NCBI GenBank assembly: GCA_902826225.1
Contig: CADEED010000028.1
Location: 1-37,242 of the forward strand
From: an uncultured Pseudomonadota bacterium
Lineage (GTDB): Bacteria > Pseudomonadota > Gammaproteobacteria > Steroidobacterales > Steroidobacteraceae
Reading direction: 5' to 3'
Length of the DNA stretch: 37,242 nucleotides
In this document: one piece after another, positions 7,997 to 15,763 of the stretch
Numbering within the stretch: the stretch's first letter is position 1
How the letters are laid out: each line of letters starts with the position of its first letter
The notes under the pieces: model-generated
Seen by the model: only the letters and a program-made list of their open reading frames with translations
Told to the model about the DNA's origin: nothing
Databases searched by the model: none
Position numbers and translations under genes: made by a program

Positions 7997-8996
7997 GGCA
8001 ACCGTGCTCACGAACGTCTGGGCCGCAATCCTCGCGTTCGCGGTGTTCATGTACATCGTCATGGACGGGTTCGATCTCGGCATCGGCATCCTGTTTCCGC
8101 TATTCGGTGTCGGCCGCGAGCGCGATACCGCGATGAATTCCATCGCGCCCGTGTGGGACGGCAACGAGACCTGGCTGGTGCTCGGGGGTGGCGGGCTGCT
8201 GGCCGCCTTTCCGATGGCATACGGCATCGTGCTGTCCGCGCTGTATGCGCCGCTGGTCGCGATGCTGCTCGCGCTCGTGTTTCGTGGCGTTGCGTTCGAA
8301 TTCCGCTGGAGGGACCCGGGGCATCGCGCGATCTGGGACTTCGCGTTCACCGGCGGCTCTGTCGTCGCCGCCTTCGCGCAGGGCATCACGCTCGGCGCGC
8401 TGCTGCAGGGTATCCAGGTCGAAGGCCGCGCTTACGCCGGCGGCTGGTGGGACTGGCTCACGCCGTTCACGTTGCTCACCGGGGTGAGCGTCGTCGCGGG
8501 GTACGCGTTGCTTGGTGCGTGCTGGTTGAACTGGAAGACGGACGGAGAGACCCAGAAGCATGCGCGCCGGCTCATGCGCATTCTCGCGCCGCTGACCCTC
8601 GTGGCGATACTGGCAGTGAGCCTCGCAACGCCGTTCCTCGGAACACAGTACTTCGACCGCTGGTTCACGATGCCGCGCGTGCTGTTCACGGCGCAGGTGC
8701 CGCTCGTCATCGCGATCCTCACGTGGCGGTTCATCCGCAGCCTGCGCCGCGACTACGAGCTCGCACCGTTCGTCATCACGCTCGCCGTGTTCGGCCTCTC
8801 GTTCGTCGGCCTCGGCATCAGCATGTACCCGTACCTGATCCCGAACGCGATCACGCTGCAGATGGCCGCGGCGCCGGAGTCGAGCCAGGTTTTCATGCTC
8901 GTGGGCGCGGCCGTGCTCGTGCCGCTGATCCTCGCGTATACCGCGTGGTCGTACTGGGTGTTCCGCGGCAAGGTCGCGCACGAGGGATATCACTGA
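7989..8996 (+). CDS. cydB: cytochrome bd-type quinol oxidase subunit II
   Basis: A 335-residue polytopic membrane protein that partners CydA. The N-terminus shows the family hallmark MYIVMDGFDLGIGILFP and then WDGNETWLVLGGGGLLAAFP, both diagnostic of CydB. The ATG at 7989 is preferred over a frame-open extension to 7938 because it is preceded by AAGGAGG at good spacing; it overlaps the last 8 bases of cydA. The stop is followed one base later by the ATG of the DUF2474 microprotein. Confidence 0.95.
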   Translation: MAEATVLTNVWAAILAFAVFMYIVMDGFDLGIGILFPLFGVGRERDTAMNSIAPVWDGNETWLVLGGGGLLAAFPMAYGIVLSALYAPLVAMLLALVFRGVAFEFRWRDPGHRAIWDFAFTGGSVVAAFAQGITLGALLQGIQVEGRAYAGGWWDWLTPFTLLTGVSVVAGYALLGACWLNWKTDGETQKHARRLMRILAPLTLVAILAVSLATPFLGTQYFDRWFTMPRVLFTAQVPLVIAILTWRFIRSLRRDYELAPFVITLAVFGLSFVGLGISMYPYLIPNAITLQMAAAPESSQVFMLVGAAVLVPLILAYTAWSYWVFRGKVAHEGYH

Positions 8997-8997
8997 G

Positions 8998-9114
8998 ATG
9001 CCCGGCGAGACCTCGCCGCTGTGGAAACGGCTCGGCTGGATGGCCCTCATCTGGGCCGCGAGCGTGTCCCTGCTCGGAGTAGTTAGCTTGGCCATCCGCT
9101 GGTGGATAAAGTAG
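8998..9114 (+). CDS. DUF2474-type small membrane subunit of the bd oxidase
   Basis: A 38-residue protein, too short for ordinary ORF calling. Its ATG lies one base after the cydB stop. The sequence has a charged N-terminus (LWKRLGWM), one hydrophobic span (ALIWAASVSLLGVVSLAI) and a basic/aromatic end (RWWIK). The pattern matches DUF2474 proteins, which occur directly after cioB/cydB. By analogy with CydX it should sit next to subunit I and stabilise the oxidase. Position, length and single-span topology are seen; the function is inferred. Confidence 0.8.
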   Translation: MPGETSPLWKRLGWMALIWAASVSLLGVVSLAIRWWIK

Positions 9115-9129
9115 CGGGGGCTGACCCCG
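9115..9129. repeat. small GGGG/CCCC dyad after the cyd operon
   Basis: CGGGG and CCCCG arms separated by five bases lie directly behind the last stop codon of the cyd operon. It could act as an mRNA end hairpin or be a degenerate REP-like unit. No T-run follows. Confidence 0.3.
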
Positions 9130-9150
9130 TAATCTCTCCCGGCGGCACGC

Positions 9151-9644
9151 ATGAACTTCGACAAGATTCCCTTCGCCCTCGGCGCCATCCTGTCGGGCGC
9201 GGTCGGCATCTGGTTCCACGACTTCGCGATGCAATGGCAACCCGTGCCGGCCGGCTTCCCCGCACGCGCGACGCTTACGATCATGGCCGGCGCGCTGCTC
9301 GCCGCGGGCGGCGCCGCGATCCTCACGCGCAGGTTCGAGAAGCCCGGTGCGTGGACTACATCGACTTCACCGCGACGATGGTGCCGGCATGGATCCCGCC
9401 GTCGCAGGTGTTCTGGGCCTGGGCCACGGGCGCCGGTCATCTCGCGGCCGACATTGCGCTGGTGACCGGGCTGCATTCGCGGCTCGCGGCCACGTGCCTG
9501 GCGGCCATGATGGGGTCATCCGTCCTGCTGCTGCACCTGCCGCGGGTGATCGGCGCTCCGGAAACGCACGTCGAGTGGATCATGCTCGGCGTATCGAGCA
9601 TGCTCGCGGGCGCCGCCTGGCTCGTGAGGAAACACGCGACTTGA
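9151..9644 (+). pseudogene. DoxX-like membrane protein, broken by frameshift and probable internal deletion
   Basis: Two halves of a DoxX-like integral membrane protein lie in different frames. The first frame starts at ATG 9151 (MNFDKIPFALGAILSGAVGIW, WQPVPAGFPAR) and is sensible to about 9345. After this, meaningful sequence continues in another frame from about 9350 (VDYIDFTATMVPAWIPPSQVFW, LLLHLPRVIGAPETHVEW) to the TGA at 9642-9644. The first half looks like the start of one four-helix DoxX unit and the second like the end of another. This suggests loss of about a hundred codons in the middle as well as the shift. A sequencing or assembly deletion cannot be excluded. The C-terminal stop overlaps the yheU start. 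Confidence 0.6.
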
Positions 9645-9901
9645 ACGAAAACGACTCCGCGCGACCGCTGCCGCCCGTCGTGGTGCCGTATTCGGAGCTG
9701 TCGCCCGAGGCGCTGACCGGTGTCATCCAGTCGTTCGTGCTGCGCGAAGGCACCGACTACGGGGAGCAGGTGGTGCCGTTCGACACCAAGGTCGAACAGG
9801 TGAGGCGTGCGATCGAGCGCCGCGAGGCTGAGATCGTCTACGACCAGGACACGGAGTCGATCGACATCGTGTTGCGGAAGCCCGGCAAACAGCCGGAGTA
9901 G
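9641..9901 (+). CDS. yheU: YheU family (UPF0270) protein
   Basis: An 86-residue small soluble protein with the family core [28 protein letters not shown], nearly identical in layout to E. coli YheU ([28 protein letters not shown]). The role of YheU is not established. The start is taken as TTG at 9641, overlapping the TGA of the upstream DoxX remnant (TTGA) and preceded by GAGGAAA at suitable spacing. A GTG further in (VPYSEL) is the alternative and would match the E. coli N-terminus better. Frame content and family match are clear; the exact start is not. Confidence 0.85.
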   Translation: [86 protein letters not shown]

Positions 9902-9913
9902 TTCGACTCGCGC

Positions 9914-9936
9914 TAGACTCCCTCCCACAAGGGAGT
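9914..9936 (+). promoter_or_regulatory. candidate promoter/dyad of the channel-bla operon
   Basis: A -10-like TAGACT (9914-9919, within GCTAGACT) precedes the channel gene. A 6-bp inverted repeat ACTCCC-n8-GGGAGT (9917-9922 / 9931-9936) overlaps both the -10 and the Shine-Dalgarno GGGAG of the gene. It could be an operator; an RNA hairpin masking the ribosome site is possible only if transcription starts further upstream. Confidence 0.35.
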
Positions 9937-9944
9937 TCGAGTTC

Positions 9945-11858
9945 ATGGCCGCACGAGACCTGACCTGGCGCGACCACCTGCGCTATCGCTTCGAGAACAC
10001 GCTGTCGAAAGGCACCATCGCCATCATCGGCTGGCTGGCGCTGCTCTCGACCGCCATCGTGATGCTGGCGGCGCTCATCCTCGCTGCGATGCGGATCGGG
10101 CAGGACCCCGCGGATCACGAGCATCCCTACGGCTTCTTCGAAGGCATGTGGCAGAGCATGCTGCGCACGCTCGATCCCGGGGTCGTCGCCGGCGACAACG
10201 GCTGGCAGCTGCGCCTGCTCATGATGGTCGTGACGATCGGCGGCATCTTCATCGTGTCGATCCTCATCGGCACGATCACTTCCGGCCTCGAGTCGCGGCT
10301 GGCCGAGCTGCGCAAAGGCCGCTCGCGCGTCATCGAACGGAACTTCACGCTGATCCTCGGCTGGTCGAGCAAGGTGTACTCGATCATCGGCGAGCTGCTG
10401 ATCGCCAACGAGAATCAGCGGGATCCGTGCATCGTCATCCTCTCCGAGCGCGACAAGATCGAGATGGAGGATGCCCTCCGATCGAAGTTCCCGAGTACCA
10501 GGAACACGAGGATCATCTGCCGCAGCGGCAATCCGCTCGACCTGGACGACCTCTCCGTCGTCGACCCGCACTCCGCGCGCTCCGTCATCGTGCTGGCGCC
10601 CGAGACCGAAAACCCCGACATCCACGTTATCAAGTCCGTGCTCGCGATCACCAACAACCCGGACCGCAAGCCGGAGCCGTATCACATCGTCGCGGAGATC
10701 CGCGACGAGCGGAACCTGGAGGCCGCCGAGCTCGTCGGCGGCACCGAGGCCATCTACGTGCAGGGCGAGGACCTGATCGCGCGCGTCACCGCGCAGACCT
10801 GCCGCCAGTCCGGCCTGTCGGTGGTCTACACCGAACTACTCGACTTCGACGGCGCCGAGATCTATTTCAAGGAGGAGCCCGCGCTGGCCGGCCGTTCGTA
10901 TCGCGAGGTGATCGCGGCCTACGAGGACTCCACCGTCATGGGCTTCATGCGCGGCAATGGCGAGATCCTCCTCAATCCGCCGATGGACACCGCCTTCCAG
11001 CGCGACGACCACGTGATCGCCATCACCGAGGACGACGACACGCTGGTGCTGCGGCCGGACGGCGGAGGTGGCCTCCCGGACGCCAGCGCGCTGTCGCACC
11101 GGCAGCGCCTGCCGGGCGCGCCGGAGCGCGTCCTGATCCTCGGCTGGAACGAGAAGGCCCGGGCGATCATCGAGGAGCTCGACAACTACGTGGCGCCGGG
11201 GTCGGAGACGATCGTGATCTGCCGTCAGCAGGGCGCCCGCGAGGTTCTCGTGGGCGTCGCGAAGCGCATGAAGCGGCAGAAGGTCCGTTTCGCCGACGGG
11301 GACATCACCCACGCCGCGACGCTCGCGGCGGTGAAGGCCGCCACGTTCGAGCACGTCATCCTGCTGAGTTATGGCGATCTGCCGATCCAGGAGGCGGATG
11401 CCAAGACACTGATCACGCTGCTGCACCTGCGCAACCTTGCGGACGCGGCCGGCACCCGGCTCAGTATCGTCAGCGAAATGATGGACATGCGGAACCGTGC
11501 GCTCGCGCAGATCGCACGCGCCGACGACTACATCGTGAGCGACAAGCTCGTGAGCCTCATGATGTCCCAGCTGTCGGAGAACAAGAACCTGGACAAGGTG
11601 TTCCGTGTCCTATTCAGTTCCGAAGGCAGCGAGATATACATTCGACCCATGACGGACTACATCACGCTCGGCCGCACCGTGGATTTCTACACCGTGCTCG
11701 AGGCCGCAGCGCAGAAGGGCGAGACGGCGATCGGCTATCGCCTCATGAAGCATGCGGACGACAGGACGCGAGGTTATGGCGTGAACGTGAACCCGAAGAA
11801 GTCCGAGAGGCACACTTTCGCGGAGCACGACAAGATCGTCGTGCTGGCGGAGGATTGA
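9945..11858 (+). CDS. CASTOR/POLLUX-type ion channel with RCK-like domains
   Basis: A 637-residue channel of the family that in plants includes CASTOR, POLLUX and DMI1. Two transmembrane helices (about 24-49 and 89-112) flank a pore loop (about 63-86) with the segment TLDPGVVAGDNG where the filter is expected. Two RCK/TrkA-N-like Rossmann modules follow: one starts at FTLILGWSSK (about 134), the second at RVLILGWNEKA (about 395). The cytoplasmic domains should bind Ca2+ or nucleotide and gate the pore. Ion selectivity in bacteria is not settled. The start at 9945 has GGGAG upstream. Its TGA overlaps the ATG of the beta-lactamase (TGATG), an unusual partner. Confidence 0.88.
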   Translation: MAARDLTWRDHLRYRFENTLSKGTIAIIGWLALLSTAIVMLAALILAAMRIGQDPADHEHPYGFFEGMWQSMLRTLDPGVVAGDNGWQLRLLMMVVTIGGIFIVSILIGTITSGLESRLAELRKGRSRVIERNFTLILGWSSKVYSIIGELLIANENQRDPCIVILSERDKIEMEDALRSKFPSTRNTRIICRSGNPLDLDDLSVVDPHSARSVIVLAPETENPDIHVIKSVLAITNNPDRKPEPYHIVAEIRDERNLEAAELVGGTEAIYVQGEDLIARVTAQTCRQSGLSVVYTELLDFDGAEIYFKEEPALAGRSYREVIAAYEDSTVMGFMRGNGEILLNPPMDTAFQRDDHVIAITEDDDTLVLRPDGGGGLPDASALSHRQRLPGAPERVLILGWNEKARAIIEELDNYVAPGSETIVICRQQGAREVLVGVAKRMKRQKVRFADGDITHAATLAAVKAATFEHVILLSYGDLPIQEADAKTLITLLHLRNLADAAGTRLSIVSEMMDMRNRALAQIARADDYIVSDKLVSLMMSQLSENKNLDKVFRVLFSSEGSEIYIRPMTDYITLGRTVDFYTVLEAAAQKGETAIGYRLMKHADDRTRGYGVNVNPKKSERHTFAEHDKIVVLAED

Positions 11859-12724
11859 TGGTCACCCGGCGCGCCATGCTGGCATTGGCGATCGGCGCCG
11901 CCGTCGCGCGGGGCGCCTCTGCCGCCAGCGCCGAACGCTCGTTGAAGTCTCTGCACAGGCGCGTCGGCGGCCGGCTCGGCGTACACATCCTGGATTCGCA
12001 AAGCGGCCGGCGCATCGCCTACGACGACGACGCGAGATATGCGATGGCGTCGACCTTCAAACTGATGCTCGCGGCCGCGGTGCTCTGGCAGGTGGACAAA
12101 GGGGCGTTCCCGCTCAGCCACTCGCTGAACATCTCGCCGTCCGACGTGCTCGCCACCTCTCCCGAAGTCGAGGCCAAGCTCGCGAGCGGCGCGAAATCGA
12201 TGACGGTGCGCGAACTGGCGGCGGCAGCAGTCGTCACGAGCGACAACGCCGCCGCCAACATCCTGCTCGATGGCATCGGCGGGCCCGCGGGGTTCACGAC
12301 ATTCATGCGCAGCATCGGCGACGAGACCACGCGTCTCGATCGTGTCGAACCCGAGCTGAATGCGAACACGCCGGGCGATCTCCGCGACACGACCACGCCG
12401 CGCGCCATGGCGGATTCCATGCTGCGCATCTTCACGCAGGACGTGCTCACCATTCCGTCGCGTGCGTTGCTCATCGACTGGATGATCGCGTGCCGGACCG
12501 GTCGCGACCGCATCCGCGCAGGAATCCCGAAGGGCTGGCCGGTGGGCGACAAGACCGGCACCGGCTCGAACGGCGCCGTCAACGACCTCGCGATCCTCTA
12601 TCCGCCGGATCGACGGCCGATCTTCGTCGCGGTGTACATGAGCGAGTCGACCCTCGCCACGGCGGCGCTCGTCGCCGCCCATGCGGAGATCGGGCGGCTG
12701 GTGGCGACGGAGAAGTGGAAGTGA
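11858..12724 (+). CDS. bla: class A beta-lactamase
   Basis: A 288-residue serine beta-lactamase with all class A motifs: S-T-F-K (S65-K68, Ambler S70-K73), S-D-N (128-130), the omega-loop E164-P-E-L-N (Ambler E166) and K-T-G (232-234, Ambler 234-236). The N-terminus MVTRRAMLALAIGAAVARG is a signal peptide with an Arg pair, so either Sec or Tat export to the periplasm. There is no Cys at the positions forming the Cys69-Cys238 disulfide of many class A carbapenemases. The spectrum cannot be predicted. The ATG overlaps the channel gene stop by one base and its stop overlaps the next start (GTGA), so it sits inside an operon and has no visible promoter of its own. Confidence 0.93.
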   Translation: MVTRRAMLALAIGAAVARGASAASAERSLKSLHRRVGGRLGVHILDSQSGRRIAYDDDARYAMASTFKLMLAAAVLWQVDKGAFPLSHSLNISPSDVLATSPEVEAKLASGAKSMTVRELAAAAVVTSDNAAANILLDGIGGPAGFTTFMRSIGDETTRLDRVEPELNANTPGDLRDTTTPRAMADSMLRIFTQDVLTIPSRALLIDWMIACRTGRDRIRAGIPKGWPVGDKTGTGSNGAVNDLAILYPPDRRPIFVAVYMSESTLATAALVAAHAEIGRLVATEKWK

Positions 12725-13134
12725 AGCGCTGGATCGCGCTCGCGGCGGCGGCGTGCTTCGTCCCGGCCTGCGGCGACACCGTGAAAGGCGTCGAGTATGC
12801 GGAGGCCACGGTCGCGCAGTTCCGGGAGCAGATGAGAGACGGGCAGTTCGAACGCATCTACGACGCGGCGGGCGAAGATTTCAAGGCCGCTACGGCCCGC
12901 GAATCCGGCGTGGCGCTGTTCGCCGCGGTGGACCGCAAGCTCGGCAAGCTGCAGAAGGCCGAGAAGATCAACTGGGCGGTCAACACGCACAACATGGTCA
13001 CCACGGCCGTGCTCGTCTACGACAGCCAGTACGCGGAGGACCGCGCCACCGAAACCTTCACCGTGAGGATCGACGACGGCAGGGGCGAGCTCGTCGGCTA
13101 CAACATCCAGTCGCTGCAGATGCTGATCAAGTAG
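12721..13134 (+). CDS. small lipoprotein of unknown function, possibly DUF4019-like
   Basis: A 137-residue protein beginning with GTG at 12721, overlapping the bla stop (GTGA). The N-terminus has a basic residue, a hydrophobic core and a lipobox-like VPAC (Cys17), indicating lipidation. The mature part (EATVAQFREQMRDGQFERIYDAAGEDFKAAT, then short beta strands) has the NTF2-like helix-then-sheet layout seen in DUF4019/DUF3887 lipoproteins; that family assignment is tentative. No catalytic motif is visible. Coupling to bla suggests co-expression, not necessarily a role in resistance. Confidence 0.75.
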   Translation: MKRWIALAAAACFVPACGDTVKGVEYAEATVAQFREQMRDGQFERIYDAAGEDFKAATARESGVALFAAVDRKLGKLQKAEKINWAVNTHNMVTTAVLVYDSQYAEDRATETFTVRIDDGRGELVGYNIQSLQMLIK

Positions 13135-13148
13135 GCGCCCGGCTCTCC

Positions 13149-13208
13149 TACTAGCCGACTAGTTGACAACCGAGGCGTTTCGGCGTTCTACTACTAGTCA
13201 GTTAGTAG
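13149..13208 (+). promoter_or_regulatory. promoter with two dyad operators ahead of the BlaI-type gene
   Basis: The -35 is a perfect TTGACA (13163-13168) and the -10 is TCTACT (13187-13192), 18 bases apart. One dyad, ACTAG-n4-CTAGT (13150-13163), touches the -35. A second, CTACTA-n6-TAGTAG (13191-13208), spans the -10 and the expected start site. Paired dyads with TACTA/TAGTA half-sites on a promoter in front of a blaI-like gene are what an autorepressed BlaI/MecI circuit would look like. The half-sites differ from the classic TACA/TGTA. Confidence 0.7.
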
Positions 13209-13217
13209 GAGACGACG

Positions 13218-13592
13218 TTGGACATCATCCTCGCCGACCGTGAAGCGGAAATCATGGAAGTCCTCTGGGACTTCGGCCCCTCCACCGTGAACGAGGTAAA
13301 GGAGCGCGTCACCGACGATCTCGCCTACACCACCGTGCTCACGATACTGCGGACGCTGGAAACCAAGGGCTACGTCACGCACGATCCGGAAGGGAAGGCG
13401 CATCGCTACTCGGCGGTCGTCGAGCGCGATGCCGCGCGGCGCAGCGCGTTGCGCGCGATGGCGGAGAAGTTCTTCAAGGGCTCCACCGCGAGCCTGCTCA
13501 CGCACTTCGTCGGCGACGAGCCGCTGAAGCCTTCGGATGCGAAGCGGCTGCGGGAGCTGCTTTCGAAGCGTGGCCGGAAGTCGAAGTCGTGA
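13218..13592 (+). CDS. blaI: BlaI/MecI/CopY-family transcriptional repressor
   Basis: A 124-residue winged-helix repressor. The N-terminus LADREAEIMEVLWDFGPSTVNEVKE and the recognition region AYTTVLTILRTLETKGYVTHDPEGKAHRY are diagnostic of the BlaI/MecI family. In known systems the dimer is cleaved after signalling by the membrane peptidase BlaR1/MecR1. The start is TTG at 13218 with AGGAG six bases upstream and no nearby ATG. The stop overlaps the GTG of the M56 peptidase (GTGA), giving the usual two-gene regulator pair. The target is inferred to be its own promoter; whether it controls bla upstream is doubtful. Confidence 0.9.
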   Translation: MDIILADREAEIMEVLWDFGPSTVNEVKERVTDDLAYTTVLTILRTLETKGYVTHDPEGKAHRYSAVVERDAARRSALRAMAEKFFKGSTASLLTHFVGDEPLKPSDAKRLRELLSKRGRKSKS

Positions 13593-15190
13593 TCGTCTCG
13601 TTCGTCCTCTACAGCCTCGTCATCGGCGCGCTCATTGCGGCAGCTGCCTGGCTGATCGAGATCGCATCCTCGCGCTACGGGCGGTCGCGCCGCACGGTCT
13701 GGTTCGCCGGGATCGCGGCCGCGCTGGTTCTGCCGCCGCTCGCGACTGTCCTGCAGCCGCCGGTCTCGCGCCCCGCGACAGTATTCACGCAAGTGAATCA
13801 AGCGCCCGTGCTGAACCCGGCCGCGCGAGCAACGTTACGCGCCACGGAAAACGCGTCCTTGCCAGGCGTCACGACCCTGCCGCTGCATCGCGCCGTCGTC
13901 TTGGCCTGGTCGATCGCCAGTGCCGCGTTCGTTGCGTTTCATCTCATCGGCGCGTGGCGACTGCGCCGACGGGCGCGGCACTGGCGGCCCTCGGCGGTCG
14001 ACTCGCAGGAAATCGCGGTTTCGCCGGATGTCGGACCGGCCATTTACGGCTGGTGGCGGCCGCGCGTCGTGTTCCCGGCCTGGCTGCTGGCCGCGCCGCT
14101 GCGCACGCAGCGCATGGCGCTCGCGCACGAGCGCGAGCACCTGGACGCGCGCGACCCGCAACTCCTCGCGGCCGCGACGCTGCTGATCGCGCTGTTACCC
14201 TGGAACCTGCCGCTGCTGTGGATGCTGCGGCGGTTCCGGTTCGCCATGGAAGTCGATTGCGACGCGCGCGTCCTGCGCGCCGGCGCCGATCCCACCGCCT
14301 ACGGCCTCGCGTTGCTGTTCGTCAGCGAACGCCAGGCGCGCCCGCTCGTCGCCACGCTCGCGCTCATCGAGCGCGCGTCACAACTGGAACGGAGGATTCA
14401 CATCATGGTCGACATACCGCGTCATCGCGCGCTCGTTGCCGGACTCTGCGTGGCATTGGCGGGCACTTGTGCGCTCGCCGCCGCGCAGATCGAGGCTCCC
14501 GCGCGAGTGGACGAACTTCCCCTCAAACCCGTCCCCTCGGGTGAACCGGTGCTTCGCGTCGGGCAGAGCATCGAACGCCTGCTCGCCGCGGAGTACCCGG
14601 AACTGCTCGAAGGGAAATTCGAAGGTCTGCCCGTCATCGTGACGCTGATGAACGAAAACTTCAGCATCGCGAAATCGGCCACGACAAATCTGCCGAATGC
14701 GCAGACGTCGGTGGAATCGGACGTGTTCCGCGTGATCGGCATTCCGCCCGAGGACGTGCCCTACGTCGCCGTGTCGGGCATCCAGCTGCCACAGGATCCG
14801 CAAAAGCAAGTGCTCGCGGTCTACACCGAACGGCCCGCGAAGCCCGGCGAGCGGTTCGTCTCACACCTGTTCCCCGACACCAGGGCGATCGACCGCAAGA
14901 TCTTCGAGCGCTACTTCGACGAGGGCACGCGAAATGCGATGCCCACCGGTCATACGCCGTGGGTGCTGCTGGACCGGCGCGGCGAAGTCTTGCGTTCCGG
15001 CCATGAGCGCGTCGCAGAGGGAGACTTCCGCAAGCTCCTCGAGGGCCGTTTCGCGGGCGTCCGGGCGCAGGAGATCACGGACACCCCGCTCGTCGACGTG
15101 AACGGCAACGCAATGCTCGACCTGGCCGGTGAGGAATTGCACCTCCTGAGCGTATGGCTCGCCGCGGAGTCACCCGCTCCTGAGAATTGA
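13589..15190 (+). CDS. M56-family (BlaR1-like) membrane metallopeptidase without penicillin sensor
   Basis: A 533-residue protein. N-terminal helices (about 3-25, 36-55, 103-122) lead to a zinc-peptidase core with H180-E-R-E-H184 and a likely third ligand, E221 in EVDCDARV. A further helix around 280-300 (LVAGLCVALAGTCALAAAQ) leads into a periplasmic C-terminal region of about 230 residues. In true BlaR1 that place holds a penicillin-binding domain with STxK and KTG motifs; neither is seen here. The enzyme should cleave the adjacent repressor in response to an unknown signal. It starts with GTG overlapping the blaI stop. Confidence 0.85.
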   Translation: MIVSFVLYSLVIGALIAAAAWLIEIASSRYGRSRRTVWFAGIAAALVLPPLATVLQPPVSRPATVFTQVNQAPVLNPAARATLRATENASLPGVTTLPLHRAVVLAWSIASAAFVAFHLIGAWRLRRRARHWRPSAVDSQEIAVSPDVGPAIYGWWRPRVVFPAWLLAAPLRTQRMALAHEREHLDARDPQLLAAATLLIALLPWNLPLLWMLRRFRFAMEVDCDARVLRAGADPTAYGLALLFVSERQARPLVATLALIERASQLERRIHIMVDIPRHRALVAGLCVALAGTCALAAAQIEAPARVDELPLKPVPSGEPVLRVGQSIERLLAAEYPELLEGKFEGLPVIVTLMNENFSIAKSATTNLPNAQTSVESDVFRVIGIPPEDVPYVAVSGIQLPQDPQKQVLAVYTERPAKPGERFVSHLFPDTRAIDRKIFERYFDEGTRNAMPTGHTPWVLLDRRGEVLRSGHERVAEGDFRKLLEGRFAGVRAQEITDTPLVDVNGNAMLDLAGEELHLLSVWLAAESPAPEN

Positions 15191-15244
15191 CGCGACGCCG
15201 TGCAACCGGATGAACCCTTCGCGCGTACCAAGCGCGGAGGGTTC

Positions 15245-15763
15245 ATGCACCACAGACCGTTCGCACGGGAATTCGCCGCCCTGGCTTTCATCGCATTGGC
15301 CGGGCCGCTCGCGGCGCAAACCGCCGGCCCCGTGCCAACGCAGCAGCTTGTCGAGGAGATCAGCGCCGCCGACGCCGCGATGTTCTCCGCGTTCTTCGAT
15401 CGTTGCGACATCCCGGCGCTTTCCAAGATGCTCACCGACGACTTCGAGATGTTTCACGACAAGGGCGGCCGCATCGCGGCGAACAAGGCCGAGATGATCA
15501 AGGCTTTCGAGGGTACCTGCAGCCGGCAGAAGACGGGCGAGGACTATCGCGCGCGCCGCGAGCTCATCACCGAGTCGCTAAAGGTTTATCCGATCAACAA
15601 CTTCGGAGCGATCGAGGTCGGTGAGCATCGCTTCTACCAGCAGCTTCCGGGCAAGCCCGAGAAGCTCGTCGAGGTCGCGCTGTTCACGCAGGTTTGGAAG
15701 AAAGAGCCCGATGGCTGGAAGCTCGCGCGCGTGCTGAGCTATGACCATCGACTGACGAACTGA
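15245..15763 (+). CDS. exported NTF2-like (DUF4440/SnoaL-type) protein
   Basis: A 172-residue protein with a signal peptide (hydrophobic core FAALAFIALAGPLAAQ) followed by an NTF2-like fold. The pattern is helix ISAADAAMFSAFFDRCDIPALSKML, then TDDFEMFHDKGG, and a C-terminal sheet with VALFTQVWKKEPDGWKLARVLSYDH. That pattern is typical of DUF4440 proteins. The start at 15245 is chosen for its GGAGGG Shine-Dalgarno and signal peptide; the frame is open to 15200. Ligand or reaction unknown. It is followed 49 bases later by another protein with an export signal, the SDR. Confidence 0.8.
   Translation: MHHRPFAREFAALAFIALAGPLAAQTAGPVPTQQLVEEISAADAAMFSAFFDRCDIPALSKMLTDDFEMFHDKGGRIAANKAEMIKAFEGTCSRQKTGEDYRARRELITESLKVYPINNFGAIEVGEHRFYQQLPGKPEKLVEVALFTQVWKKEPDGWKLARVLSYDHRLTN

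Noticed and set aside
10148..12724. 858-codon frame suggesting a channel-region/beta-lactamase fusion
   Set aside because: Only the last 288 codons are lactamase. The earlier part is Arg/Gly/Pro-rich antiphase to the channel gene, and an ATG with a signal peptide starts at 11858.
11858..13592. Classical inducible bla-blaI-blaR1 resistance operon
   Set aside because: The operator and promoter lie after bla and drive only the regulator pair, bla is coupled to the channel gene, and the M56 protein has no PBP sensor domain.
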